From JANNNF01 sp040385825 (lineage in GTDB: Bacteria > Pseudomonadota > Alphaproteobacteria > Rhodobacterales > Rhodobacteraceae): 64,000 bases of DNA. A program made the position numbers and the translations under genes. Positions 45,008-51,912 of the stretch are shown piece by piece. Every line of letters begins with the position of its first letter. The stretch's first letter is position 1. The stretch lies in NCBI GenBank assembly GCA_040385825.1, contig JAZKGQ010000009.1, forward strand, positions 124,001 through 188,000. Direction: 5' to 3'. The notes below the pieces were generated by a model. The model saw nothing but the letters and a program-made list of their open reading frames with translations. It did no database searches and was not told the origin of the DNA.

Positions 45008-46195
45008 GTGCCGCAGCTTTTCGGACAGTCAGTGACGCGGCAGGACATTGCCGCGCGGGCGGGGGCTTTGTCGCAATTCGCCGGCGTCCGGCTGGTGACG
45101 CTGGCCGACGGGCTGGAACGCGGGTTGCGGATGCTGGAGTTTCGCACCGGGTCCGGCCTGCGCTTTACCGTGCTGGTGGACCGGGCGATGGATATTGCCG
45201 AGGTCGAACACAAGGGTCGCGCGATTGGCTGGCATTCGGCGGCGGGCTTTCGGCATCCTGGCCTGCATGATGTGGAAGCCGAGGGCGGTTTTGGCTGGGC
45301 ACGCAGCTTTTCGGGCTTTCTGGTGACCTGCGGGCTGGATCACATTCTGGGGCCGGAAACCGTGTCGACCGAAAGCTACAACTATCCGGGCCGCAAGACG
45401 GCCAGCCATGGTCTGCACGGGCGGGTCAGCACGATCCCCGCGCGGCTGACCGGGTATGGCGAGGCTTGGGACGGCGACCGCTGCATCCTGTGGGCCGAAG
45501 GCGTGGTGCGCCAAGCCACAGTGTTTGGCGAAACTCTGGTGCTGTACCGCCGGATCGAGGCCGATCTGGGCGGCGATGACATCCGCCTGACCGACCGCGT
45601 GGTGAACGAAGGTTTTCTGCCAACGCCGCACATGATGTTCTACCACATCAACATCGGCCATCCGGTGCTGGACGCAGGCGCGCGCTATCTGGCCCCGATC
45701 CGGGATGTGATCTGGGCGGCGCATGGCGACCGCTACCACACGCAGGGCGTCGGCTATCAGCGCGCGCCCGGCCCGACCGATGGCTTTGCCGAACAGGTCT
45801 GGCAGCATGACATGGCCGATGCGGGCGGCGAGGTTCCGGTGGCCCTGGTCAATGACCGCCTTGGCCTTGGCATCGAAGTGACCACCCGCAAGGATCAGTT
45901 TCCCTGCGCCTATCAGTGGCAATATTACCAGTCCGGGGCCTATGTCATGGGGATCGAACCCTCGACCCACCACGTTCTGGGCAACACCGCAGCCCGCGAC
46001 AGGGGCGAAATGATCTGGCTGGGGCCGCAGGACAGCCGCGCCTACCAGACCCGCTTTGCCGTGCTGGACGGGGCCGCCCGGATTGCCGCCTCCGAGGCCG
46101 CGATCCGCGCCATTGCGGTGCAGCCGCCCGATGATTTCCCCCCCCCCTCTGGCCAGTTTCCGCCCCTGGGCGGACGGCCACAGCCGACTCCATGA
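45008..46195 (+). CDS. DUF4432/aldose-1-epimerase-like protein
   Basis: A 395-residue beta-sandwich, galactose-mutarotase-like protein of the DUF4432 group: LEFRTGSGLRFTVLVDRAMDIAEVEHKGRAIGWHSAAGF, then FSGFLVTCGLDHILGPE and SHGLHGRVSTIPARL, with histidines typical of mutarotases (SHGLHGR, YHINIGHPVL, EPSTHHVLG). The GTG at 45008 is chosen because AGGAGG ends 5 bases before it; an ATG at 44975 would add 11 unmatched residues. Role presumed to be anomer or epimer interconversion of the sugar. The C-terminal tail is proline-rich. Confidence 0.82.
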   Translation: MPQLFGQSVTRQDIAARAGALSQFAGVRLVTLADGLERGLRMLEFRTGSGLRFTVLVDRAMDIAEVEHKGRAIGWHSAAGFRHPGLHDVEAEGGFGWARSFSGFLVTCGLDHILGPETVSTESYNYPGRKTASHGLHGRVSTIPARLTGYGEAWDGDRCILWAEGVVRQATVFGETLVLYRRIEADLGGDDIRLTDRVVNEGFLPTPHMMFYHINIGHPVLDAGARYLAPIRDVIWAAHGDRYHTQGVGYQRAPGPTDGFAEQVWQHDMADAGGEVPVALVNDRLGLGIEVTTRKDQFPCAYQWQYYQSGAYVMGIEPSTHHVLGNTAARDRGEMIWLGPQDSRAYQTRFAVLDGAARIAASEAAIRAIAVQPPDDFPPPSGQFPPLGGRPQPTP

Positions 46196-46211
46196 AGGAC
46201 AGGTGCATCCC

Positions 46212-47312
46212 ATGACAACTGCCACCAAAACCTATGCCCCCCGCGACTATGGCCTTGTCGGAGAGTCGAGCCGCAAGGCGGTGGAAACCGGGCTTTCCTC
46301 GGCGGAATGGTATCATTCCGACGTGCCGCGCAAGGTGATGAAAGACCTGATGAAGCGCAGCGACGGCCCCGCGATCCGCGATACCGCGATCTGGCTGGGG
46401 TTGCTGGTGCTGACCGCCATCGGGGGCGTGGCGTTCTGGGGCACATGGGCCTGCGTGCCGTTTTTCCTTGTCTACGGGGTGCTCTACGGGTCGGCCTGCG
46501 ACAGCCGCTGGCACGAGGCCGGGCATGGCACGGCGTTCAAGACCGGCTGGATGAACGATGCGGTCTATCACATCGCCAGCTTCATGGTGATGCGCAACCC
46601 GACAGCCTGGCGGTGGAGCCATGCGCGCCACCACACCAACACCATCACCGTGGGGCTGGACCCTGAAATCGGCTTCATGCGTCCGCCGCGCATCGTGATG
46701 GCGGCGCTGAATTTCATCGGCATCCCCTATGTGTTCTACGACCTGCGCACCCTGCTGCGGCATGCCTTCGTCGGGCTGAACGCGGGCGAGCAGACCTATA
46801 TCCCTGAAAGCGAACGTCCCAAGGCGGTGTTCTGGGCGCGGCTGCATATCGCCATCTATGCGGCCACGATCCTTGCGGCGGTCGGCCTGCGGTCGTGGCT
46901 GCCGCTGATGCTGATTGGCGGGCCGCGGGTCTATGGCTGCTGGCACATGTACATGACCGGGCTGATCCAGCACGGGGGCCTGGCCGAGGATGTGGTGGAC
47001 CACCGGCTGAACAGCCGCACCTGCTATATGAACCCGGTCAGCCGCTGGATCTACTGGAACATGAATTACCACGTCGAACATCACATGTTCCCGATGGTGC
47101 CCTATCACGCGCTGCCGCGCCTGCACGACCTGATCAAGCACGACCTGCCCGCGCCCAACACCTCGATCTTGGATGCCTATGTCGAGATGACGCGCGCCCT
47201 GCTGCGGCAACGTCACGATCCGACGCACTACCACCGCAAGGCGCTGCCCCCGACGGCGCGGCCCTACCGCGACGAATTTCACGACATCGAAGTTGCCAGA
47301 GAAGGGGTCTGA
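46212..47312 (+). CDS. MocD-like fatty-acid-desaturase-fold di-iron oxygenase
   Basis: A 366-residue membrane-bound di-iron enzyme. The three histidine boxes are HEAGH (101-105), HARHH (137-141) and HVEHH (287-291, in NYHVEHHMFP), plus His in WHMYMTGLIQHGG. Hydrophobic segments lie at about 58-98 and 205-235. In Sinorhizobium, MocD of this family works with the ferredoxin MocE in oxidative removal of the O-methyl group of the rhizopine 3-O-methyl-scyllo-inosamine. The next gene encodes just such a ferredoxin, so hydroxylation or O-demethylation of a small polyol is more likely than lipid desaturation. Confidence 0.85.
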   Translation: MTTATKTYAPRDYGLVGESSRKAVETGLSSAEWYHSDVPRKVMKDLMKRSDGPAIRDTAIWLGLLVLTAIGGVAFWGTWACVPFFLVYGVLYGSACDSRWHEAGHGTAFKTGWMNDAVYHIASFMVMRNPTAWRWSHARHHTNTITVGLDPEIGFMRPPRIVMAALNFIGIPYVFYDLRTLLRHAFVGLNAGEQTYIPESERPKAVFWARLHIAIYAATILAAVGLRSWLPLMLIGGPRVYGCWHMYMTGLIQHGGLAEDVVDHRLNSRTCYMNPVSRWIYWNMNYHVEHHMFPMVPYHALPRLHDLIKHDLPAPNTSILDAYVEMTRALLRQRHDPTHYHRKALPPTARPYRDEFHDIEVAREGV

Positions 47313-47313
47313 C

Positions 47314-47625
47314 ATGGCCTGGATTGATGCCTGCGCGGTGGATGACATCGACGCCGAAGACCTGATCCGTTTTGATCATGGCGGCGGCACCTATGCGATC
47401 TACCACGCGCCGGACGGGACGTTTCATGCGACCGACGGGCTTTGCACGCATGAAAAGGTGCATCTGTGCAATGGGTTGGTCGATGGTGACACCATCGAAT
47501 GCCCCAAGCACAACGGCCGTTTCAACTATCGCACCGGGGCCGCGTTGCGCGCGCCGGTCTGTGTCGACCTGAAACGCCATCCGGTGCGGGTGGTGGGCGG
47601 TCGCGTCGAAATCGAACTGGGGTAG
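47314..47625 (+). CDS. MocE-like Rieske [2Fe-2S] ferredoxin
   Basis: A 103-residue Rieske-type ferredoxin. Cluster ligands are Cys44-x-His46 (LCTHEKVHL) and Cys63-x2-His66 (ECPKHNGRF). The start is 1 base after the oxygenase stop, so the two are coupled. It would deliver electrons to the MocD-like oxygenase. No ferredoxin reductase (MocF-like) is present in the operon, so a reductase from elsewhere must serve. Confidence 0.92.
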   Translation: MAWIDACAVDDIDAEDLIRFDHGGGTYAIYHAPDGTFHATDGLCTHEKVHLCNGLVDGDTIECPKHNGRFNYRTGAALRAPVCVDLKRHPVRVVGGRVEIELG

Positions 47626-47628
47626 GAC

Positions 47629-48423
47629 ATGCGCAAGAAACCGACGGTCGCCGATCTGCGGGCGAAAAAGGGCAAGGGTCAGTTGACCATGCTGCGCCTG
47701 TTCACGCTCGACGAGGCCGCCGCCGCCGAGGAGGCCGGGATCGATGTGGTGTCGGTGCCGCCCGAACTGGTTACGCATCCGCGCTACCGCGAGGTGGCCC
47801 CCAGCCTGTTTTCGATGACAGGCGTGGATCATCGGTCCGCAGGCACGCGGGACGATTACCTGCGCTTTTCCGGCCAGATGCTGAACGCGGGCGCCGATGC
47901 GATCTATTGCTCGGGCAGCCTTGCGACCGTGCGGTTTCTGGCGGATGAGCATATCCCCGTGGTGGGTCATGTCGGCCTTGTGCCCTCGCGCAACACCTGG
48001 ACGGGTGGTTTCAAGGCGGTGGGCAAGACGGCGGATGCGGCGGTCGCGCTTCTGGCCGAGGTGCAGGCCTACGAGGCTGCGGGGGCCTTTGCGGTGGAAA
48101 TCGAGGTGGTTCCGGTCGAGGTTGCGACCGAGATCAGCCGCCGGGTAAACATCCTGCTGTGGTCGATGGGCGCGGGGCCGGGCTGCGATGTGCAGTATCT
48201 GTTTTCCGAAGATATTCTTGGCGAAAACCGCGGCCACATGCCGCGCCACGCCAAGGTCTATCGCAACTTTGCCGCCGAATTCGACCGGTTGCAGCGCGAA
48301 CGGGTCGCGGCCTATGCCGAATTCATCGCCGATGTGGCGTCCGGGGCCTACCCCGAGGCGCGGCATGTGGTGGGGATGGATGCGGCCGAGCTTGCAGCCT
48401 TCAAGGCCCGGATCGCAGGGTAG
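47629..48423 (+). CDS. PanB-like (ketopantoate hydroxymethyltransferase family) protein with altered metal site
   Basis: A 264-residue TIM-barrel protein clearly related to PanB: VVGHVGLVPS matches the E. coli VCGHLGLTPQ block, GGFKAVGK matches GGYKVQGR, and EVVPVEVA matches ECVPVELA, keeping the catalytic glutamate (Glu159, Glu181 in E. coli). By eye, the Mg ligand Asp45 aligns with proline (VSVPPELV) and Glu114 with serine (IYCSGS). True ketopantoate synthesis is therefore doubtful. Its position as last gene after the MocD/MocE-like pair suggests a one-carbon or C-C lyase step in the operon's pathway. Confidence 0.75.
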   Translation: MRKKPTVADLRAKKGKGQLTMLRLFTLDEAAAAEEAGIDVVSVPPELVTHPRYREVAPSLFSMTGVDHRSAGTRDDYLRFSGQMLNAGADAIYCSGSLATVRFLADEHIPVVGHVGLVPSRNTWTGGFKAVGKTADAAVALLAEVQAYEAAGAFAVEIEVVPVEVATEISRRVNILLWSMGAGPGCDVQYLFSEDILGENRGHMPRHAKVYRNFAAEFDRLQRERVAAYAEFIADVASGAYPEARHVVGMDAAELAAFKARIAG

Positions 48424-48432
48424 GGTTTTGGG

Positions 48433-48458
48433 GGGGCGGTGAGGGGGCGCACCGCCCC
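48433..48458. terminator. GC-rich hairpin at the end of the transporter-catabolic operon
   Basis: GGGGCGGT (48433-48440) and ACCGCCCC (48451-48458) pair perfectly around a 10-base loop, 10 bases after the PanB-like stop. No T-run on either strand, so it may be a weak or factor-assisted terminator shared with the convergent small ORF. Confidence 0.5.
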
Positions 48459-48464
48459 GCCCGG

Positions 48465-48542
48465 TCAAAAGATGTCGAGAACGTAGAACAGGATGATCAC
48501 GACGACCGGGATGCCGAGGAAGTAGGCGACGATGCCTTTCAT
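48465..48542 (-). CDS. Predicted 25-residue membrane peptide
   Basis: A 26-codon frame encodes a peptide that opens MKGIVAYFLG and ends FYVLDIF, almost entirely hydrophobic with one proline in the middle, so a single membrane helix. AAAGGAGA lies about 6-8 bases before the ATG, a strong ribosome-binding site. Lysine at the N-terminus and aspartate near the C-terminus suggest a defined orientation. It lies between two convergent operons. Function unknown; small membrane peptides often modulate transporters or envelope stress. Confidence 0.6.
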   Translation of the reverse strand: MKGIVAYFLGIPVVVIILFYVLDIF

Positions 48543-48618
48543 GGGGAGTCTCCTTTGATACGGCAGATCAACGCGGGCTGGGTGTGCAAGGTTCCGCAGC
48601 GGCATGAAATAATCGCGC

Positions 48619-48635
48619 CAGCCCCTGCCGGGCTG
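48619..48635 (-). terminator. Weak hairpin after gntK
   Basis: CAGCCC (48619-48624) and GGGCTG (48630-48635) pair around a 5-base loop, 11 bases beyond the gntK stop on the minus strand, followed by GCGCGATTATTT. A modest terminator candidate. Confidence 0.4.
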
Positions 48636-48645
48636 TGCGATCAGG

Positions 48646-49140
48646 TCACGCGGTCGGCTGGCCCAGACGGTGCAGGATGTCCGTCACAAGCTGGTCCAGC
48701 GGTTGGTCGATATCCACCGTCACCGCCTCGTCCGGGCCCGGCGGTTCCAGCGTGGCAAACTGGCTGTCCAGCAGCGACACGGGCATGTAATGCCCGGCTC
48801 GCGCCTCCATCCGCGCCGCGATCACCGCGCGGCTGCCCGCCAGATGCACGAACTGCACTGGCCCTGCGCCTGCGCGAATGCGGTCGCGGTAGGCCCGGCG
48901 CAGGGCGGAACAGCCGATGATCACCGGGGCCTCGTCATGCAGCACCTGTGCCACCCGGTCCAGCCACGGCCAGCGGTCGTCATCGGTCAAGGCCACGCCT
49001 GCCCGCATCCTGGCCACGGCGGCGGCGGAATGCAGGTCGTCGCCGTCGCGGTAGGGCAGGCCCGTGCGCAGGGCCAGCGCCGCCCCGACCGAGGATTTGC
49101 CGCAGCCCGACACCCCCATCAGCACGATCCGTGCCTTCAC
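48646..49140 (-). CDS. gntK: Gluconokinase
   Basis: A 164-residue P-loop kinase that phosphorylates gluconate to 6-phosphogluconate. P-loop GVSGCGKSSVG (residues 9-19), YRDGDDLHSAAAVARMRAGVALTDDDRWPWL (the GntK substrate region), VIIGCSALRRAYRDRIR, and HYMPVSLLDSQFATLEPP. It starts with GTG overlapping the stop of the SDR gene (GTGA). The product feeds 6-phosphogluconate dehydrogenase, whose gene lies on the other strand in the same cluster. Confidence 0.92.
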   Translation of the reverse strand: MKARIVLMGVSGCGKSSVGAALALRTGLPYRDGDDLHSAAAVARMRAGVALTDDDRWPWLDRVAQVLHDEAPVIIGCSALRRAYRDRIRAGAGPVQFVHLAGSRAVIAARMEARAGHYMPVSLLDSQFATLEPPGPDEAVTVDIDQPLDQLVTDILHRLGQPTA

Positions 49141-49892
49141 AGCGACGCCGTGATGCCACCATCGACATAAAGGATATGCCCGTTCACAAAGCTGGACGCA
49201 TCCGAGGCAAGGAAAATGCAGGCCCCCACCAGTTCCTGTACCTGCCCCCACCGACCCTGCGGAGTGCGCTTTTCCAGCCATGCGTTGAAATCGGGGTCGC
49301 CCTTCAGCGCGGCATTCAGCGGCGTGTCGAAATAGCCCGGTGCTATGGCATTGCAGGTCAGCCCATGCCGCGCCCAATCGGTCGCCATGCCTTTGGTCAG
49401 GTTGCCGACCGCCCCCTTGGTCGCCGTGTAGGGCGCAATCGACGGCCGGGCGAGCGCAGTCTGCACAGAGGCGATGTTGATGATCCGCCCGCGTTTGCGC
49501 CCGATCATGTGCCTCGCCACCGCCTGACCCACATGGAACACCGACGCGATATTGGTTTGCAGCAGCTTCTCGAAGGCCTCGGGCGGAAAATCCTCCAACG
49601 GGCCACGGTGCTGCATGCCTGCGTTGTTCACCAGAATGTCGATGGCGCCTACGTCCGCCTCGAACCCGTCCACCGCCGCGCGCACCGCATGGTGGTCGGT
49701 CGCGTCAAACGCCAGAACCCGCGCGCCCGGAATATCCGCCGCTGCCGTCGCCAGCCTGGCCGCGTCGCGCCCGTTCAGCACCACCTCGGCCCCCGCTGCC
49801 GCCAGTCCGACTGCCAAGGCATGGCCGATGCCCTGCGAGGACCCGGTGATCAGTGCCCGCCGCCCCGCCAGATCGAAAAGCTGAAGTCCCAT
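49137..49892 (-). CDS. SDR-family oxidoreductase, probable gluconate 5-dehydrogenase
   Basis: A 251-residue classical SDR: LFDLAGRRALITGSSQGIGHALAVGLAAAG (cofactor), NNAGMQHRGPLEDF, IINIASVQTALARPSIAPYTATKGAVGNLTKGMATDWA (Ser, YxxxK) and DGGITASL at the end. The MQHRGPLEDF and RPSIAPYTATKGA segments are characteristic of gluconate 5-dehydrogenase (IdnO). ATG 49892 is used; an earlier one adds 9 residues. It is upstream of and coupled to gntK, consistent with 5-ketogluconate reduction to gluconate. Confidence 0.86.
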   Translation of the reverse strand: MGLQLFDLAGRRALITGSSQGIGHALAVGLAAAGAEVVLNGRDAARLATAAADIPGARVLAFDATDHHAVRAAVDGFEADVGAIDILVNNAGMQHRGPLEDFPPEAFEKLLQTNIASVFHVGQAVARHMIGRKRGRIINIASVQTALARPSIAPYTATKGAVGNLTKGMATDWARHGLTCNAIAPGYFDTPLNAALKGDPDFNAWLEKRTPQGRWGQVQELVGACIFLASDASSFVNGHILYVDGGITASL

Positions 49893-49928
49893 GCTGCGCC
49901 CCTTGGCTTTGGTCTGCAAAGCAGTTTT

Positions 49929-49944
49929 ATGTTATCGTTACCAT
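49929..49944. promoter_or_regulatory. GntR/IdnR-like operator in the divergent promoter
   Basis: ATGTTATCGTTACCAT is a 16-base imperfect palindrome (6 of 8 half-site positions match) very like the E. coli GntR/IdnR operator consensus of the form ATGTTA-N4-TAACAT. It lies between the SDR-gntK operon and the hydroxyacid dehydrogenase operon. The cognate LacI-type regulator was not found beside it. Confidence 0.6.
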
Positions 49945-49983
49945 ATTCCGTCAAGCAGCGCCTCTGTCAGGCCCGGAGACTCC

Positions 49984-50928
49984 ATGCCCAAACCCGAAAT
50001 CCTTCAGATCGGCAGCTATGCCGACAGGGACCAGACCCCGCTTGATGCGGCCTACACCATGCACCGGTATTTCGAGGCCACCGACAAGGCGGCCTTTCTG
50101 GCACAGGTCGGCCCACAGGTGCGCGCGATTGCCACGCGGGGGGATCTGGGGGCCAGTGCCGATCTGATCGCGGCCTGCCCCCGGCTGGAGCTGATTGCGG
50201 TGTTTGGCGTGGGGTTCGATGCCGTCGATATCGACTGTGCCCGCGCGCGCGGCATTGCCGTGACCAACACGCCGGGGGTGCTGACCGACGATGTGGCCGA
50301 CCTTGCGGTTGGCATGATCCTTGCGCAGTGTCGCGGCATCGTGCAGGCCGACGCCCATGTGCGCAGCGGCGCCTGGGCCAAGGGCAGTTTGCCGTTGCAG
50401 CGCAAGGTTTCGGGCGCGCGGGCGGGTATTCTGGGGCTGGGGCGGATCGGGCATCAGATCGCGCATCGGCTGGCGGCGTTCGGCATGGACATCGCCTATT
50501 CCAGCCGGGTGGCCAAACCGGGGGCCGAAGGCTGGCAGTTCATCCCCGACCCGGTGGCGCTGGCGGCGCGGTCCGATATTCTGGTGGTGGCGCTGGCCGC
50601 CACCGCCGATACCCGCCACATCGTGGGGCGCGAGGTGATGGCAGCCCTTGGGCCGCAGGGCCTGCTGGTGAACATCAGCCGGGCCGCGAACGTGGACGAG
50701 GCCGCCTTGCTGGACGCGCTGGAAAGCGGGGCCTTGGGCGGTGCGGCGCTGGATGTGTTTGAGGGCGAGCCCGCCCTGAACCCGCGCTTTCTGACCGCGC
50801 CAAATGTGCTGCTGCAACCGCATCAGGGCAGCGCCACGGTGGAAACCCGCGCCGCCATGGGCCAGTTGGTGCGCGACAATCTGGCCGCGCATTTCGCGGG
50901 ACGGCCCTTGCTGACGCCCGTAGTGTAA
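49984..50928 (+). CDS. D-isomer 2-hydroxyacid dehydrogenase (2-ketogluconate reductase/hydroxypyruvate reductase-like)
   Basis: A 314-residue NAD(P)H-dependent dehydrogenase. Cofactor motif GILGLGRIGHQIAHRLAAFG (about residues 147-166), then the catalytic Arg in VNISRAANVDE, Glu in LDVFEGEP and His in QPHQGSATVETR. VFGVGFDAVDIDCARARGIAVTNTPGVLTDDVADLAVGM is the typical substrate-domain block. Given the neighbouring gluconate genes it probably reduces 2-ketogluconate or 2,5-diketogluconate to gluconate or 5-ketogluconate. Confidence 0.87.
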   Translation: MPKPEILQIGSYADRDQTPLDAAYTMHRYFEATDKAAFLAQVGPQVRAIATRGDLGASADLIAACPRLELIAVFGVGFDAVDIDCARARGIAVTNTPGVLTDDVADLAVGMILAQCRGIVQADAHVRSGAWAKGSLPLQRKVSGARAGILGLGRIGHQIAHRLAAFGMDIAYSSRVAKPGAEGWQFIPDPVALAARSDILVVALAATADTRHIVGREVMAALGPQGLLVNISRAANVDEAALLDALESGALGGAALDVFEGEPALNPRFLTAPNVLLQPHQGSATVETRAAMGQLVRDNLAAHFAGRPLLTPVV

Positions 50929-51021
50929 GGCGCGATGCCCCGGTGATTGCGGCTTGGCGGCAGGGAAAACCGTCACTACCTTGCCACCACCCCCACGGGG
51001 GCAGGCAGGGGGGGCGGTGGC

Positions 51022-51912
51022 ATGAGTTTCTTTCAGGTGATCGACCCGGATTTTGGTCGCTATGTCATGGGCAACGCGCCGGTCAAACGGCTGGCCACCG
51101 GCTTTGACTGGGTCGAAGGCCCGGTCTGGTTTGGCGATGCCGGGGCATTGCTGTTTTCCGACATCCCCAACAACCGCATCCTGCGCTGGACGCCCGATGG
51201 CATCACCCCGTTCCGTCAGCCCTGCAACCATACCAACGGCCACACCCGCGACCGGCAGGGGCGGCTGGTGTCGTGCGAGCATGGCACAAGGCGGGTGACG
51301 CGCACCGAATGGGATGGGACCATTACCGTCATCGCCGATGGCCATGGCGGCAAGCGGTTGAATTCGCCCAATGATGTGATCGTGGCGCGGGATGGGGCGA
51401 TCTGGTTCACCGACCCGCATTATGGGATCATGACCAATTACGAAGGCCATCAGGCCGATCAGGAACAGCCCTGCCACGTCTACCGCGTGGACCCGGATGG
51501 CACCGTCGAGGCGGTGATCACCGACATGGCCTGCCCCAATGGCCTTGCCTTCAGCCCGGATGAAAGCGTCCTGTATGTGGCCGATACCGGGGCGATGTTC
51601 GGCAATGATCCGCAGCATATCCTGGCGTTTGATATGGTCGCAGGCAGGCCGACGAAGGGGCGCGTTTTCCACAAGGTCGGGGTGGGTTGTGCCGATGGGA
51701 TCCGCATTGATACTGACGGCAACCTGTGGTCGTCTGCGGGCGACGGGGTGCATTGCATCGCGCCTGACGGGCATCTGATGGGCAAGATCTTCGTGCCGGA
51801 AACCGTGTCGAACCTGTGCTTTGGCGGGCGGGCCAAGCATCAGTTGTACATCACCGCCACGACCAGCCTCTATTCGGTCGCGCTGAACCGCAAAGGAATG
51901 CAATGGCCATGA
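51022..51912 (+). CDS. SMP-30/gluconolactonase family lactonase
   Basis: A 296-residue six-bladed beta-propeller lactonase. Metal ligands of the family are present: Glu32 (WVEGPVW), Asn117 (SPNDVIV), Asn173 (CPNGLAFSPDE) and Asp225 (CADGIRIDTDGNLW). No signal peptide, so it is cytoplasmic. It would hydrolyse gluconolactone or a similar sugar lactone to the acid used by gntK. Its stop overlaps the gnd start by 10 bases. Confidence 0.92.
   Translation: MSFFQVIDPDFGRYVMGNAPVKRLATGFDWVEGPVWFGDAGALLFSDIPNNRILRWTPDGITPFRQPCNHTNGHTRDRQGRLVSCEHGTRRVTRTEWDGTITVIADGHGGKRLNSPNDVIVARDGAIWFTDPHYGIMTNYEGHQADQEQPCHVYRVDPDGTVEAVITDMACPNGLAFSPDESVLYVADTGAMFGNDPQHILAFDMVAGRPTKGRVFHKVGVGCADGIRIDTDGNLWSSAGDGVHCIAPDGHLMGKIFVPETVSNLCFGGRAKHQLYITATTSLYSVALNRKGMQWP

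Noticed and set aside
46212..47312. Annotation of the di-iron protein as a lipid fatty acid desaturase
   Set aside because: The histidine boxes allow it, but its one-base coupling to a Rieske ferredoxin and its sugar-operon context fit MocD-type oxygenases better; kept only as an alternative.
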